DNA of 49,095 nt. It comes from Treponema sp. UBA1233 (lineage in GTDB: Bacteria > Spirochaetota > Spirochaetia > Treponematales > Treponemataceae). The position numbers and the translations under genes were made by a program. Below, one piece after another: positions 41,743 through 49,095 of this stretch. The notes beneath the pieces were generated by a model. That model was not told where the DNA came from. It did no database searches and was given only the letters and a program-made list of their open reading frames with translations. The stretch spans positions 3,560 to 52,654 of the forward strand of contig DBWR01000071.1 of the NCBI GenBank assembly GCA_002309305.1, given 5' to 3'. Numbering within the stretch: position 1 is the first letter of the stretch; each line of letters starts with the position of its first letter.

Positions 41743-43485
41743 ATGGCTATTGTTAAGCATCGGACATCAGGTTCCGCTGATGAATCACAGGCAGAGGAAA
41801 TTTCTTCCACAACAAAATCAGAATCTGTTTCAAATGAATCAGAATCAACGGGCACCGACAGTGCTGCAGAAAAACCAAAGAGACGCAGGGTAGTGCGCAA
41901 GACTGCAGTTGCCGCAGAAGAGGAACCAAAAGAAACAAAAGCAGAATCCAGCAACCTCGCTCCATCTGAAACACCTGCAGAAGCAACTCAGGAAAACCAG
42001 GGTGAAGAAAACAGCTCTGAGAACGGAACCCCTCATTATCAAAACCGCCGTTATGTCAATACCGGTGGAAGCCGCTTTACAAATTCAAACCGCCGTTACA
42101 ACAATAATTATAGAAACAGCAATTACGAAAGAAACGCACAAAGCAGACTGGAAGCAGTAGAAGCAGCACAGCACATAGAAAATCCGGAAGAATACGAATC
42201 AAAGCCAAGACTGCTCATCAATGACCTTACAAAGATGGGAATGCATGAACTCCGTGACCTTGCCATTCAGTATGGAATTTCCGCAGATGATCTTGCCCCA
42301 ATGAAAAAGCAGGACCTCATTTTCACAATTCTAAAGGCACACACAGAACATGGGGGCATCATTTTTGCAAGCGGAGCTCTGGAAATTCTTCCTGATGGTT
42401 ATGGCTTCCTCCGCAGTCCGCAGAACTCATACCTTCCGGGTCCAGATGACATATACATATCACCAAGCCAAATCAGGCTCTTTAACCTTAAGACGGGTGA
42501 TACAATTTACGGTCAGACAAGGAGCCCAAAAGATGGAGAAAGATTTTTCGCCTTGCTCCGCATAGAGACAGTCAACTTTGATGATCCAAGGGTTGCCCAG
42601 ACACGCATTCCTTTTGAAAACCTTACTCCACTTTATCCTAATTCAAAACTCAGGCTGGAAACAGTAAGTACAGAACTTTCAACACGTATCGTAGATTTGT
42701 TTGCTCCCATAGGTAAGGGACAGAGGCTTTTGATTGTTGCTCCTCCAAAAGCTGGAAAAACAATTTTGATGCAGAAAATTGCAAACGCCATTACAGCAAA
42801 CAATCCCGAAGTATATCTCATTGTACTCTTGATTGATGAACGTCCAGAAGAAGTTACAGAGATGGAACGCAGCATTCACGCCGAAGTCATTTCTTCTACA
42901 TTTGACGAACAGGCAACACGTCACGTACAGGTTGCGGAAATGGTTTTGGAAAAGGCAAAGAGGCTTGTCGAGCATAAAAAGGATGTAGTAATATTCCTTG
43001 ATTCCATTACACGCCTTGCACGTGCATACAACCAGACAGTTCCGACTTCAGGAAAGGTTTTAAGTGGTGGTGTTGATTCAAACGCACTCCATAAGCCAAA
43101 GAGATTTTTCGGTGCCGCAAGAAATGTGGAAGAGGGTGGTTCACTTACAATCATCTCAACTTCACTTATTGAAACCGGAAGCCGCATGGATGAAGTTATC
43201 TTTGAAGAATTCAAGGGTACTGGTAACAGTGAAATCGACCTTGACAGGAAACTTGCAGAACGCCGCCTATTCCCGGCAATCAACATAAAGAAATCCGGTA
43301 CAAGAAAGGAAGAGCTTCTTTTGACAGAAAACGAACTTCAGAAGATATGGATTTTACGTAAAGTCCTTAATCCGATGGAAGATGCGGACATCCTGGAGCT
43401 GATCATGGACAAGATGAAAAAGTCAAAGGACAACGATGCTTTCCTTGCTTCCATGAATACAGGAACCGCAGGATTGGACGGCTAG
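41743..43485 (+). CDS. rho: Transcription termination factor Rho with disordered N-terminal insertion
   Basis: 580 residues, against about 420 in E. coli. Rho is the hexameric RNA helicase that ends transcription. Residues 1-90 are acidic and Ser/Glu-rich, and about 95-145 are Asn/Arg/Tyr-rich (PHYQNRRYVNTGG, NRRYNNNYRNSNY). The N-terminal helix bundle (MGMHELRDLAIQYGI) and the RNA-binding OB domain (GYGFLRSPQNSYLPGPDDIY) come next. The motor has PPKAGKTILM (Walker A, about 333-341), VVIFLDSITRLARAYN (Walker B) and ALHKPKRFFGAARNVEEGGS (Q/R loops). The start has GGAG upstream. A strong terminator follows the gene. Confidence 0.96.
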   Translation: MAIVKHRTSGSADESQAEEISSTTKSESVSNESESTGTDSAAEKPKRRRVVRKTAVAAEEEPKETKAESSNLAPSETPAEATQENQGEENSSENGTPHYQNRRYVNTGGSRFTNSNRRYNNNYRNSNYERNAQSRLEAVEAAQHIENPEEYESKPRLLINDLTKMGMHELRDLAIQYGISADDLAPMKKQDLIFTILKAHTEHGGIIFASGALEILPDGYGFLRSPQNSYLPGPDDIYISPSQIRLFNLKTGDTIYGQTRSPKDGERFFALLRIETVNFDDPRVAQTRIPFENLTPLYPNSKLRLETVSTELSTRIVDLFAPIGKGQRLLIVAPPKAGKTILMQKIANAITANNPEVYLIVLLIDERPEEVTEMERSIHAEVISSTFDEQATRHVQVAEMVLEKAKRLVEHKKDVVIFLDSITRLARAYNQTVPTSGKVLSGGVDSNALHKPKRFFGAARNVEEGGSLTIISTSLIETGSRMDEVIFEEFKGTGNSEIDLDRKLAERRLFPAINIKKSGTRKEELLLTENELQKIWILRKVLNPMEDADILELIMDKMKKSKDNDAFLASMNTGTAGLDG

Positions 43486-43510
43486 ACACTCTGCAAGTCA
43501 TCCACATAAA

Positions 43511-44908
43511 TCAGTCTGGACAATACTTGCTTGTCCAGATTTTTTTTGCACATTCAAGAAGCTTTTCATGATCGTTCATCTCAGGAGATTCAGTTACGGC
43601 TTCGAATAGCTCCCTTAGAATCTCTCCCAAAGCTTTTCCTGCCGGTATTCCGAGCGTCATAAGGTCGTTTCCGTTAACAGCCAAATCCTTTATGCTCATC
43701 GCTGAATTTGATTCACGGCATTTTTCCACACGGGTTTTAAGTTCAGCCAGAAGCATGAAAGTGGGTGAGAGTTCCGCAAGCGGTATACCATGCATTCCAT
43801 ATACATCGGCTTTTCTCAATTCAATCAAATCATCAAAGTTTTCATATCCAACCCGAATTATAAAGCGGCGCACAGTTGAATCAGACCAATTTTTTTCATA
43901 ATAAAACATGTGTTCCCTGACAAGATGACATACCCGGTCAATAGTATCGTTTGGAAATTTCAGGCGGGTCATAACAATGCGGCATTTTTTCTCTGATACT
44001 ATTTCGTGCTTATGGAAGTGAATCAATTCCACACCATTTTTTATTTCAGTAGAGCGGACATCTGGTTTCCCTATATCGTGAAAAAAGGCTGCAAGACGGA
44101 CAATCAGGCTTTCCTTTGTCGCTCCATCACATGCATGAAAAAGGTGATCTGCCACATCAAAATCATGGAAGCCCCTGGCGTCATGCTGCAAGCATCCCCT
44201 GCAGACTTTGAATTCCGGAATAAAAATATCAAGTATTCCGGTCTGCTCCAGAAGCCTCAATGAAATTCCCGGCTTATCAGTCAAAAGCATTTTGCACCAT
44301 TCATCACGAAAACGTTCAACAGAAACGGAGGAAGTTTTATTTAAAACCTGAGGTTCAGAAATTGCCTTTAGGGTTTCATCATCAATGACAAAATCAAGCT
44401 GTGCCGCAAACCTTATTGCACGTACAGGCCTTAAACCGTCTTCATCAAAACGTTCGAGAGGGGAGCCTACAGTCCTTATTATTTTTTTCTTTAAGTCATC
44501 CTGCCCGCCAAATGGATCGACGATGCGCCCATCATCAAGGTCAGCTGCCATTGCATTTATTGTGAAATCACGGCGTGAAAGGTCTTCTTCTATGGTTGAT
44601 GCAAATGCCACTTTGTCGGGATGCCTTCCGTCTGAATAAGTGCTTTCTGTCCTGAATGTTGTTGTTTCTATGTCATGTCCAAATATATGAATTGTTACCG
44701 TACCATGGGCAATACCTGTTGGAATTACGCGATGAAAAATCTTCATGACTTGCTCTGGTGTTGCATTGGTAGCCAAATCCCAGTCATGCACTTCCTTTTT
44801 CCTAAGCATGTCACGAACGGCACCTCCAACAAGATAGGCCTTATATCCGTTCTTTTTAAAAATCTCATTGACTTTAACGAGGTCAGAAGGTATTCTTATC
44901 CTATTCAT
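43511..44908 (-). CDS. cca: CCA tRNA nucleotidyltransferase / poly(A) polymerase family with HD domain
   Basis: 465 residues. A class II nucleotidyltransferase that would add CCA to tRNA 3' ends; a poly(A) polymerase role cannot be excluded. The N-terminal block has AYLVGGAVRDMLRKKEVHDW with DWDLAT as the metal-binding aspartates, then EEDLSRRDFTINAMA, and ERFDEDGLRPVRAIRFAAQL for base recognition. An HD domain follows (FFHDIGKPDVRST), seen in bacterial types that also trim 2',3'-cyclic ends. The ATG at 44908 is taken; a TATAAT at 44923-44918 puts the transcript start only about 3 bases ahead. The last 10 codons overlap the rho terminator on the other strand. Confidence 0.9.
   Translation of the reverse strand: MNRIRIPSDLVKVNEIFKKNGYKAYLVGGAVRDMLRKKEVHDWDLATNATPEQVMKIFHRVIPTGIAHGTVTIHIFGHDIETTTFRTESTYSDGRHPDKVAFASTIEEDLSRRDFTINAMAADLDDGRIVDPFGGQDDLKKKIIRTVGSPLERFDEDGLRPVRAIRFAAQLDFVIDDETLKAISEPQVLNKTSSVSVERFRDEWCKMLLTDKPGISLRLLEQTGILDIFIPEFKVCRGCLQHDARGFHDFDVADHLFHACDGATKESLIVRLAAFFHDIGKPDVRSTEIKNGVELIHFHKHEIVSEKKCRIVMTRLKFPNDTIDRVCHLVREHMFYYEKNWSDSTVRRFIIRVGYENFDDLIELRKADVYGMHGIPLAELSPTFMLLAELKTRVEKCRESNSAMSIKDLAVNGNDLMTLGIPAGKALGEILRELFEAVTESPEMNDHEKLLECAKKIWTSKYCPD
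43515..43547 (+). terminator. Rho-independent terminator of rho, inside the 3' end of cca
   Basis: TCTGGACAA (43515-43523) pairs perfectly with TTGTCCAGA (43531-43539) around a 7-base loop, followed by eight Ts (43540-43547). The whole structure lies in the last codons of the opposing cca gene. On the minus strand it lacks a T-run, so it serves rho. Confidence 0.85.
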
Positions 44909-44945
44909 CTTATTCATATTATAACACAAATGGAGTTTAGATTCT

Positions 44946-45722
44946 ATGAATATTATAATTTTTACAGGAGGAAATCCTCCAAACCATACCGATTTCCTAA
45001 ATTTTTACAGTAGGATAGTGCAGGAAGGTGATATTATTATTGCGGCAGATAGCGGAATAGACGTTTTACACGATTTATTAGACAGTATTAAAAATCATAC
45101 AAATAACCAACTTGAAAATTCCACTATACAAGACGGTATGTTAAATAGTCTACAAATTAATACATTACTAAAACCTGCATATTTCATCGGTGACATGGAC
45201 AGCGTTCTGAACAAGGATTTCTTAAGGCTCAACCCCGATGCAAAAATAATAGAATTTGCTCAGTATAAAGATTGGACGGATACAGAACTGTCACTAAAAA
45301 AGGCTAAAGAGCTCGATCCTTATGCCAACATTGTTTTAGTGGGAGGAAACGGAGGGCGACCGGATCATTTTATCAGCATATTTGAAACCTTTTCTTCAGA
45401 ATTCCACCCTTCTGTTTGGCTGTGCGGCCCACAGGCGATTTATCATCTTGCTGACGGACAAATTCTTAATGCAGAAAAACTGAATCACAACGATATTGTA
45501 TCGATTGCAAGGCTTTCGACTGGCTCAAGTTGCGGAATGGTTAGAACAACAGGACTTGAATGGGGAGACGAGTGCATGAGAAAATGCGGAATGCCCAGCA
45601 TATCAAACAAAATTAAAATTAAGGGTACAGAAACTATGGTAACAGTTAAGGCAGAGGGTGGTACATTTCTGGTCTTTCTGCCTTATACAGCCGATGTTAC
45701 AATCCAACAGAAAGATAAGTAA
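44946..45722 (+). CDS. Thiamine pyrophosphokinase
   Basis: 258 residues. It transfers a pyrophosphate from ATP to thiamine, giving the cofactor thiamine diphosphate. Motifs are IIAADSGIDVLHDL, YFIGDMDSV, KDWTDTELSLKKAKEL, and VLVGGNGGRPDH, the family's metal and substrate sites. The C-terminal barrel is shorter and less conserved. Residues 40-70 form an Asn-rich, AT-rich insertion. The ATG has GGAG 10 bases upstream. A promoter, TTGACT (44868-44873) with TATTCT (44891-44896), is possible inside the divergent cca gene. No TPP riboswitch is seen in front of it. Confidence 0.9.
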   Translation: MNIIIFTGGNPPNHTDFLNFYSRIVQEGDIIIAADSGIDVLHDLLDSIKNHTNNQLENSTIQDGMLNSLQINTLLKPAYFIGDMDSVLNKDFLRLNPDAKIIEFAQYKDWTDTELSLKKAKELDPYANIVLVGGNGGRPDHFISIFETFSSEFHPSVWLCGPQAIYHLADGQILNAEKLNHNDIVSIARLSTGSSCGMVRTTGLEWGDECMRKCGMPSISNKIKIKGTETMVTVKAEGGTFLVFLPYTADVTIQQKDK

Positions 45723-46080
45723 TACCATACATCACGAGGAAAAGGACAACAGACAGGGCAAGGGTTATCAAATAGATAACAAGAAACAGAAGATAGCGTA
45801 CTTTTTTATATACGATGGCCATTACTATGCTCAAGAAAAATCCACTTACACTGAACAAGGCAAGAATGATTGTGAGTATTGAACACCATTGCAAAATGAA
45901 TCGCTGAGAGCTGTCAAGAAATTCCTGGTAATTACCTGAAATGTACAGGGCAAAAGTTGCAAGAACGGCAAGAGTCAAAAACATTGTGAACCGCCATATC
46001 AGCTTAAAAATCATTGAGGTATTATGTTTGTCTTTCCGCTCTTTTTCTGTCTGCTTTTTTACCGATTTTCGTCCAATCAA
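45697..46080 (-). CDS. Small membrane protein, unknown function
   Basis: 127 residues. A basic Lys/Arg-rich N-terminus of about 25 residues precedes three hydrophobic segments (MFLTLAVLATFALYI, ILTIILALFSVSGFFLSIVM and YLLFLVIYLITLALSVVLFL). No family was recognised. The start is a TTG (46080) with AAGGGG upstream; an ATG at 46014 would remove the basic tail but lacks a ribosome site. The 3' end overlaps the convergent thiamine pyrophosphokinase gene by 26 bases. Its start region is divergent from the SPFH-like gene. Confidence 0.65.
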   Translation of the reverse strand: MIGRKSVKKQTEKERKDKHNTSMIFKLIWRFTMFLTLAVLATFALYISGNYQEFLDSSQRFILQWCSILTIILALFSVSGFFLSIVMAIVYKKVRYLLFLVIYLITLALSVVLFLVMYGITYLSVGL

Positions 46081-46170
46081 AGCCTTTACCCCTTTTCCAA
46101 GGTTCTCAAATATACTATACTTTTTTTCGATAATTTATTCGACACCTTTTTACTAAATTTGGGGATTTTT

Positions 46171-47010
46171 ATGAAAGCAAGGAAATTCTTTTCATCATTA
46201 CTTTTTCTGCTGATTGTTGCCGGAGTCGTCTTTTTTATAGGGTGGATTCAATTTTTGATTAAGCCGGGAACCTGTGGCATAATGACATCTAAAACTGGAG
46301 GACTTTATCCCAAACCGATTGTTTACGGAGAATTTTTCTGGAGATGGGAGAGGCTGCTCCCGACAAACGTATCAATAACCCTTTATCCCTTGCAGTCCTA
46401 CGAGTATGACAAGCAAATCTCAGGATCACTTCCTTCAGCAGATGTTTATTCGCGTCAGGTTGAGCCCAAACCGGATTTTTCCTACAGCTTTGACTTTCAC
46501 TTTACATTTTCTGTAGAACCCCAGCAGATCTATGATCTTGTTAATTCCAAAACAATAGAAAATTCAAAAGACAGCCTCAAACAGCATCTTGACAAAACAG
46601 CAGAACTTGCGGCCCATGCACTGAGCGAATGGTTCATAAGCAATAAAAATGCGGTAAACCTTGTGACACCGACGGTGCTGACAAACGAACAGGTCTCATC
46701 TGTCCTACAAAATTTAAGCCGTGAATTTACAGGAATTACTGTAGTTTCAGTTGAAATAAAAAAAGCCCGTGTTCCTGATCTTGCAATTTATGAATCAGCC
46801 AAAAGGACTTTCAGTTCTTACGAGGACGAATTGAATTCAAACCTCAGTGAACTGGCTAAACAGCAGGCCACGGTTTTGGCGGAAACGGATAATGAAATGA
46901 AAAGGCTTGAAAAATTTGCTTCGCTTCTTGAACAATATCCGCAGTTGAATGAACTGTCCAAATCCGGCAATTTAGTTGAAATAATGAATCAGTTGCGCGG
47001 AAACAGATAG
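46171..47010 (+). CDS. SPFH/band-7-like membrane-anchored protein
   Basis: 279 residues. One N-terminal membrane helix (FFSSLLFLLIVAGVVFFIGW) is followed by a domain with the look of SPFH/stomatin proteins: QFLIKPGTCGIMTSKTGGL, a middle DFHFTFSVEPQQIYDL, TGITVVSVEIKKARVPDLA and a C-terminal coiled coil with KQQATVLAETDNEMKRLEK. SPFH proteins oligomerise on membranes and often organise proteases or lipids. The match is from pattern only. The ATG follows GGGGA; a longer frame from 46024 has no ribosome site. It lies 14 bases before aroH, so is probably in the same transcript. Confidence 0.75.
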   Translation: MKARKFFSSLLFLLIVAGVVFFIGWIQFLIKPGTCGIMTSKTGGLYPKPIVYGEFFWRWERLLPTNVSITLYPLQSYEYDKQISGSLPSADVYSRQVEPKPDFSYSFDFHFTFSVEPQQIYDLVNSKTIENSKDSLKQHLDKTAELAAHALSEWFISNKNAVNLVTPTVLTNEQVSSVLQNLSREFTGITVVSVEIKKARVPDLAIYESAKRTFSSYEDELNSNLSELAKQQATVLAETDNEMKRLEKFASLLEQYPQLNELSKSGNLVEIMNQLRGNR

Positions 47011-47024
47011 GCAGGTGGTATAAA

Positions 47025-47414
47025 ATGTCGGAAAAAAGGCTTTTTGGTATACGTGGGGCAACCTTTTGTGAAAATTCAAAGGATTCCATCATAAAATACA
47101 CGGGCGATCTGTGTCGAATGATTTTCGCAGAAAACAAGCTGTCCGCAGAAGATATTGTTTCAATTCAGTTTACGATAACTGATGATTTAGACGAATTGAA
47201 TCCAGCAACAGCACTAAGGCGTAATTCCGATTTGGGGATTGACGTTGCTGCAGTTCCTCTCTTTTGCTCACAGGAACCACGCATTGCCGGAATGCCACCA
47301 AAAGTCATAAGGGTCCTCGTTACAACATACATGCCATTTGATGCAAAAGTTCATGCCGTATACATAAATGGGGCGCAGATGCTCAGGCCGGATTTGGGTG
47401 AGAGTGGCAAATGA
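47025..47414 (+). CDS. aroH: Chorismate mutase, AroH type
   Basis: 129 residues. It rearranges chorismate to prephenate for phenylalanine and tyrosine synthesis. All residues I recall from the Bacillus subtilis active site have counterparts: the N-terminal arginine in FGIRGATF, the arginine pair in TALRRNSDLG, C-x-x-E in LFCSQEPRI, the arginine in KVIRVLV, the tyrosine in HAVYINGA and the arginine in MLRPDL. The gene overlaps the glycogen synthase gene by four bases (ATGA), an unusual neighbour for an aromatic pathway gene. Confidence 0.93.
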   Translation: MSEKRLFGIRGATFCENSKDSIIKYTGDLCRMIFAENKLSAEDIVSIQFTITDDLDELNPATALRRNSDLGIDVAAVPLFCSQEPRIAGMPPKVIRVLVTTYMPFDAKVHAVYINGAQMLRPDLGESGK

Positions 47415-48997
47415 AATTGTGGATTGTCTCCCGTGAGTATGCAGGCATTGCAGAAGCTGGCGGGGTAAAAAATGTCGCATGTTCACTATCCGAAAACCTT
47501 GTTAAGACAGGCAATCAGGTAACCCTTTTCATTCCGCTTTATGGATGCACCGACATCAGCTCGGCATGTGACTATCAATGCGTGTGGCACCAACCCGTTC
47601 AAGTCAGGGTGGGAGAATCTTCATGCCATGTTTGTTTCGCTCACTGTAATTCAAACGGCGTAGAGATTGTCTTTGTCTGTCACAGGGCCTTTTCAGAAAA
47701 AATGGGAGTATACACATATACCCAAAATGAACAGGAAAAAGATCCTTCCCATGTCAGGGGATCAGGTCATAAGGACACCCTTTTCCTGAACGTACTGTTT
47801 CAGAAGGCTGTTGTCCTCTATGGCATGACTTGCCCTCAATCAGAATCTCCCCAGATAATTCATTGTCAGGATGCAGCCGCCGCACTTTTTCCAGCCCTTA
47901 TGGAAAATGAAAAAAAACTCAACCGTCAGCTAAAAAACTTTTTTTCACATTCCAAGTGTGTTGTTACGATTCATAATGCAGGGCCGGGATATCATCATGC
48001 CTTTGAAAACTTAAATCAGGCCGCATGGTATACTGGCATTCCAGAAGACAAACTCTTTTGCGGTTTGAACGGAAGTCGCGTGGAACCCTTTTTGCTTGCC
48101 GCAGAAACTTCAATCATCACCACTGTGTCTCCACAATATGCGGAAGAAATAATGTCTGGAAAAACTGAAACCGACGGACTTTCAGAAGAATTCAGGAAGA
48201 GGGGAATAAAGATTTACGGAATTACAAATGGAATTGATGTAACACGCTATGATCCGTCCAATACAAACAATTCTTTGCTTCCCTATGCCTTTGCTCCTGA
48301 AAAAAAAGATTTCGACGGGAAAATCAAGTGCAGGAACTTTTTCCTTGAAAAATATGCGTTTGAACCAAGCGAATCCAAAGCTCTTTGTGATGAAGGGCTT
48401 GAAAAATTCGGGTACCTGTCAGGAGACGACGACAACTGCGTCTACATCGCATATCACGGTAGAATTGTTAGCCAAAAGGGAATATCAATCCTTGTAAAAG
48501 CCGCAGAAATACTAGTTTCCCAAAAGCTTCAGGTGCGCTTCATCATAATCGGGCAGGGGCAACCGGAACTGGAAAGGGAGATAGAAAACTTTGCGGAGGC
48601 GAACCCTGGAAAATGCGTGTATTTCAAGGGATACAGCCGTTTCCTTTCCAGATTGAGCATAGCTTCAGCCGATTTTGCCGTATTTCCAAGCTTCTTTGAG
48701 CCATGCGGACTTGAGGACCTTATAGCTCAGATTTACGGAACAATACCTGTTGCACATGCTACCGGCGGATTATGCAAGATCATTGACGATGAAACCGGAT
48801 TTCTATATAAGGACAACACCCCGGAGGAACTGGCTTCTGTCCTTCATTCTCTTGCAGTAATAAAAATTCGTGCAGGCGGCAACATTTTCAACAGCATGAC
48901 ATCCTATACCGCAAGAAATGTCCGCACCGAATTCTCATGGGAAACCGTGACTCGAGAAAAGTACATTCCACTCTATCAGTCAATAATTCGCATATAA
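47411..48997 (+). CDS. glgA: Glycogen/starch synthase, GT5 family
   Basis: 528 residues. GlgA makes alpha-1,4-glucan from ADP-glucose. The N-terminal Rossmann domain starts MKLWIVSREYAGIAEAGG; the family's KTGG lysine, which contacts ADP-glucose in E. coli GlgA, is replaced by glutamate (EAGG). The C-terminal half is conventional: ITNGIDVTRYDPS, HGRIVSQKGISILVKA with Arg and Lys of the donor site, FIIIGQGQPELE, and FFEPCGLEDL with the conserved glutamate. Because the rest of the site is intact, it is probably an active transferase with altered donor handling. It overlaps aroH. The end is followed by a tRNA with its own promoter. Confidence 0.88.
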   Translation: MKLWIVSREYAGIAEAGGVKNVACSLSENLVKTGNQVTLFIPLYGCTDISSACDYQCVWHQPVQVRVGESSCHVCFAHCNSNGVEIVFVCHRAFSEKMGVYTYTQNEQEKDPSHVRGSGHKDTLFLNVLFQKAVVLYGMTCPQSESPQIIHCQDAAAALFPALMENEKKLNRQLKNFFSHSKCVVTIHNAGPGYHHAFENLNQAAWYTGIPEDKLFCGLNGSRVEPFLLAAETSIITTVSPQYAEEIMSGKTETDGLSEEFRKRGIKIYGITNGIDVTRYDPSNTNNSLLPYAFAPEKKDFDGKIKCRNFFLEKYAFEPSESKALCDEGLEKFGYLSGDDDNCVYIAYHGRIVSQKGISILVKAAEILVSQKLQVRFIIIGQGQPELEREIENFAEANPGKCVYFKGYSRFLSRLSIASADFAVFPSFFEPCGLEDLIAQIYGTIPVAHATGGLCKIIDDETGFLYKDNTPEELASVLHSLAVIKIRAGGNIFNSMTSYTARNVRTEFSWETVTREKYIPLYQSIIRI

Positions 48998-49030
48998 TAT
49001 AAAAAAATACAGAATTTCTTGATTTTGCTA

Positions 49031-49059
49031 TTGACACAAAATAGAAATTGATATATATT
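49031..49059 (+). promoter_or_regulatory. Promoter of the tRNA at the window end
   Basis: TTGACA (49031-49036), a 17-base spacer and TATATT (49054-49059). The -35 region reads TTGACACAA. The predicted start near 49066 is 6 bases before the tRNA. Confidence 0.8.
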
Positions 49060-49071
49060 TTCAACATTCAT

Positions 49072-49095
49072 GCCGCTATAGCTCAGTTGGTAGAG
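49072..49095 (+). tRNA. 5' part of a tRNA (identity not visible)
   Basis: GCCGCTA as acceptor arm, TA, then GCTC-AGTTGGTA-GAG, the D arm with its invariant bases. The window ends in the D arm, so the anticodon and amino acid cannot be read. The promoter directly upstream supports a functional gene. Confidence 0.9.

Noticed and set aside
44909..44945. Possible TPP riboswitch before thiamine pyrophosphokinase
   Set aside because: The gap is far too short and lacks the CTGAGA and ACCTGA boxes.
46024..46170. Longer N-terminus for the SPFH-like protein
   Set aside because: No ribosome site; GGGGA directly precedes the ATG at 46171, and the extra part would put a second helix before the anchor.
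1..49095. CRISPR arrays, insertion sequences, prophage or plasmid genes
   Set aside because: No direct-repeat arrays with spacers, transposase, integrase or phage proteins were seen.

Overview
The window is a piece of a spirochaete chromosome, most likely a host-associated Treponema. The main reason is the block rimP-nusA-infB-rbfA-truB-ribF-rpsO-pnp, which keeps the order I recall from Treponema pallidum. Supporting signs are dut, an LptF/LptG pair, tgt, two bactofilins, a SpoIIE-type phosphatase, moderate to low G+C, and sigma-70-like promoters with TTGACA boxes. The species cannot be named from the sequence alone. No phage, insertion sequence, CRISPR array or plasmid gene was seen, and no stretch over 300 bases lacks a gene.

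Layout. 1-2855: the 3' part of threonine synthase, then a dCMP deaminase and a purine permease on the minus strand, separated by a terminator hairpin. 2961-12591: a translation and RNA-decay operon starting from a strong promoter with an attenuator-like hairpin (rimP, nusA, infB, rbfA, a truB-FAD synthetase fusion, rpsO, a large processing-type hairpin, pnp). 12684-19472: an M16 peptidase, dut, lptF, lptG, tgt and a secreted HEAT-repeat protein, closely packed on the plus strand. 19485-24468 (minus): a DEAH helicase and a CapA-like lipoprotein overlapping as one unit, and pta with its own terminator. 24579-27853 (plus): a histidine phosphatase, then bactofilin-TPR protein-mtaB.

27840-37500 (minus) is the least ordinary region. 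It is a four-gene operon: a DUF4912 protein, a GH57/DUF1957 relative whose catalytic motifs are lost, a 914-residue secreted TPR/coiled-coil protein, and a 1545-residue membrane phosphatase with two separate periplasmic parts, HAMP and a SpoIIE/PP2C output domain. It looks like an envelope-sensing pathway of unknown signal. 37627-43485 (plus): plsC, a 57-residue zinc-ribbon protein, rpsT, HU, lnt, a second bactofilin and rho, with rho ending at a terminator inside the 3' end of the opposing CCA-adding enzyme gene. 44946-49095: thiamine pyrophosphokinase, two membrane proteins of unknown role, chorismate mutase, a glycogen synthase relative, and the first bases of a tRNA behind its own promoter.

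General features: several genes start with TTG; three genes lie so close behind their promoters that the mRNAs should be leaderless; three unrelated housekeeping units share the promoter pattern TTGACACAA...TATATT; and both IF2 and Rho carry disordered low-complexity N-terminal segments. All functions are read from motifs and family knowledge; no database search was possible.
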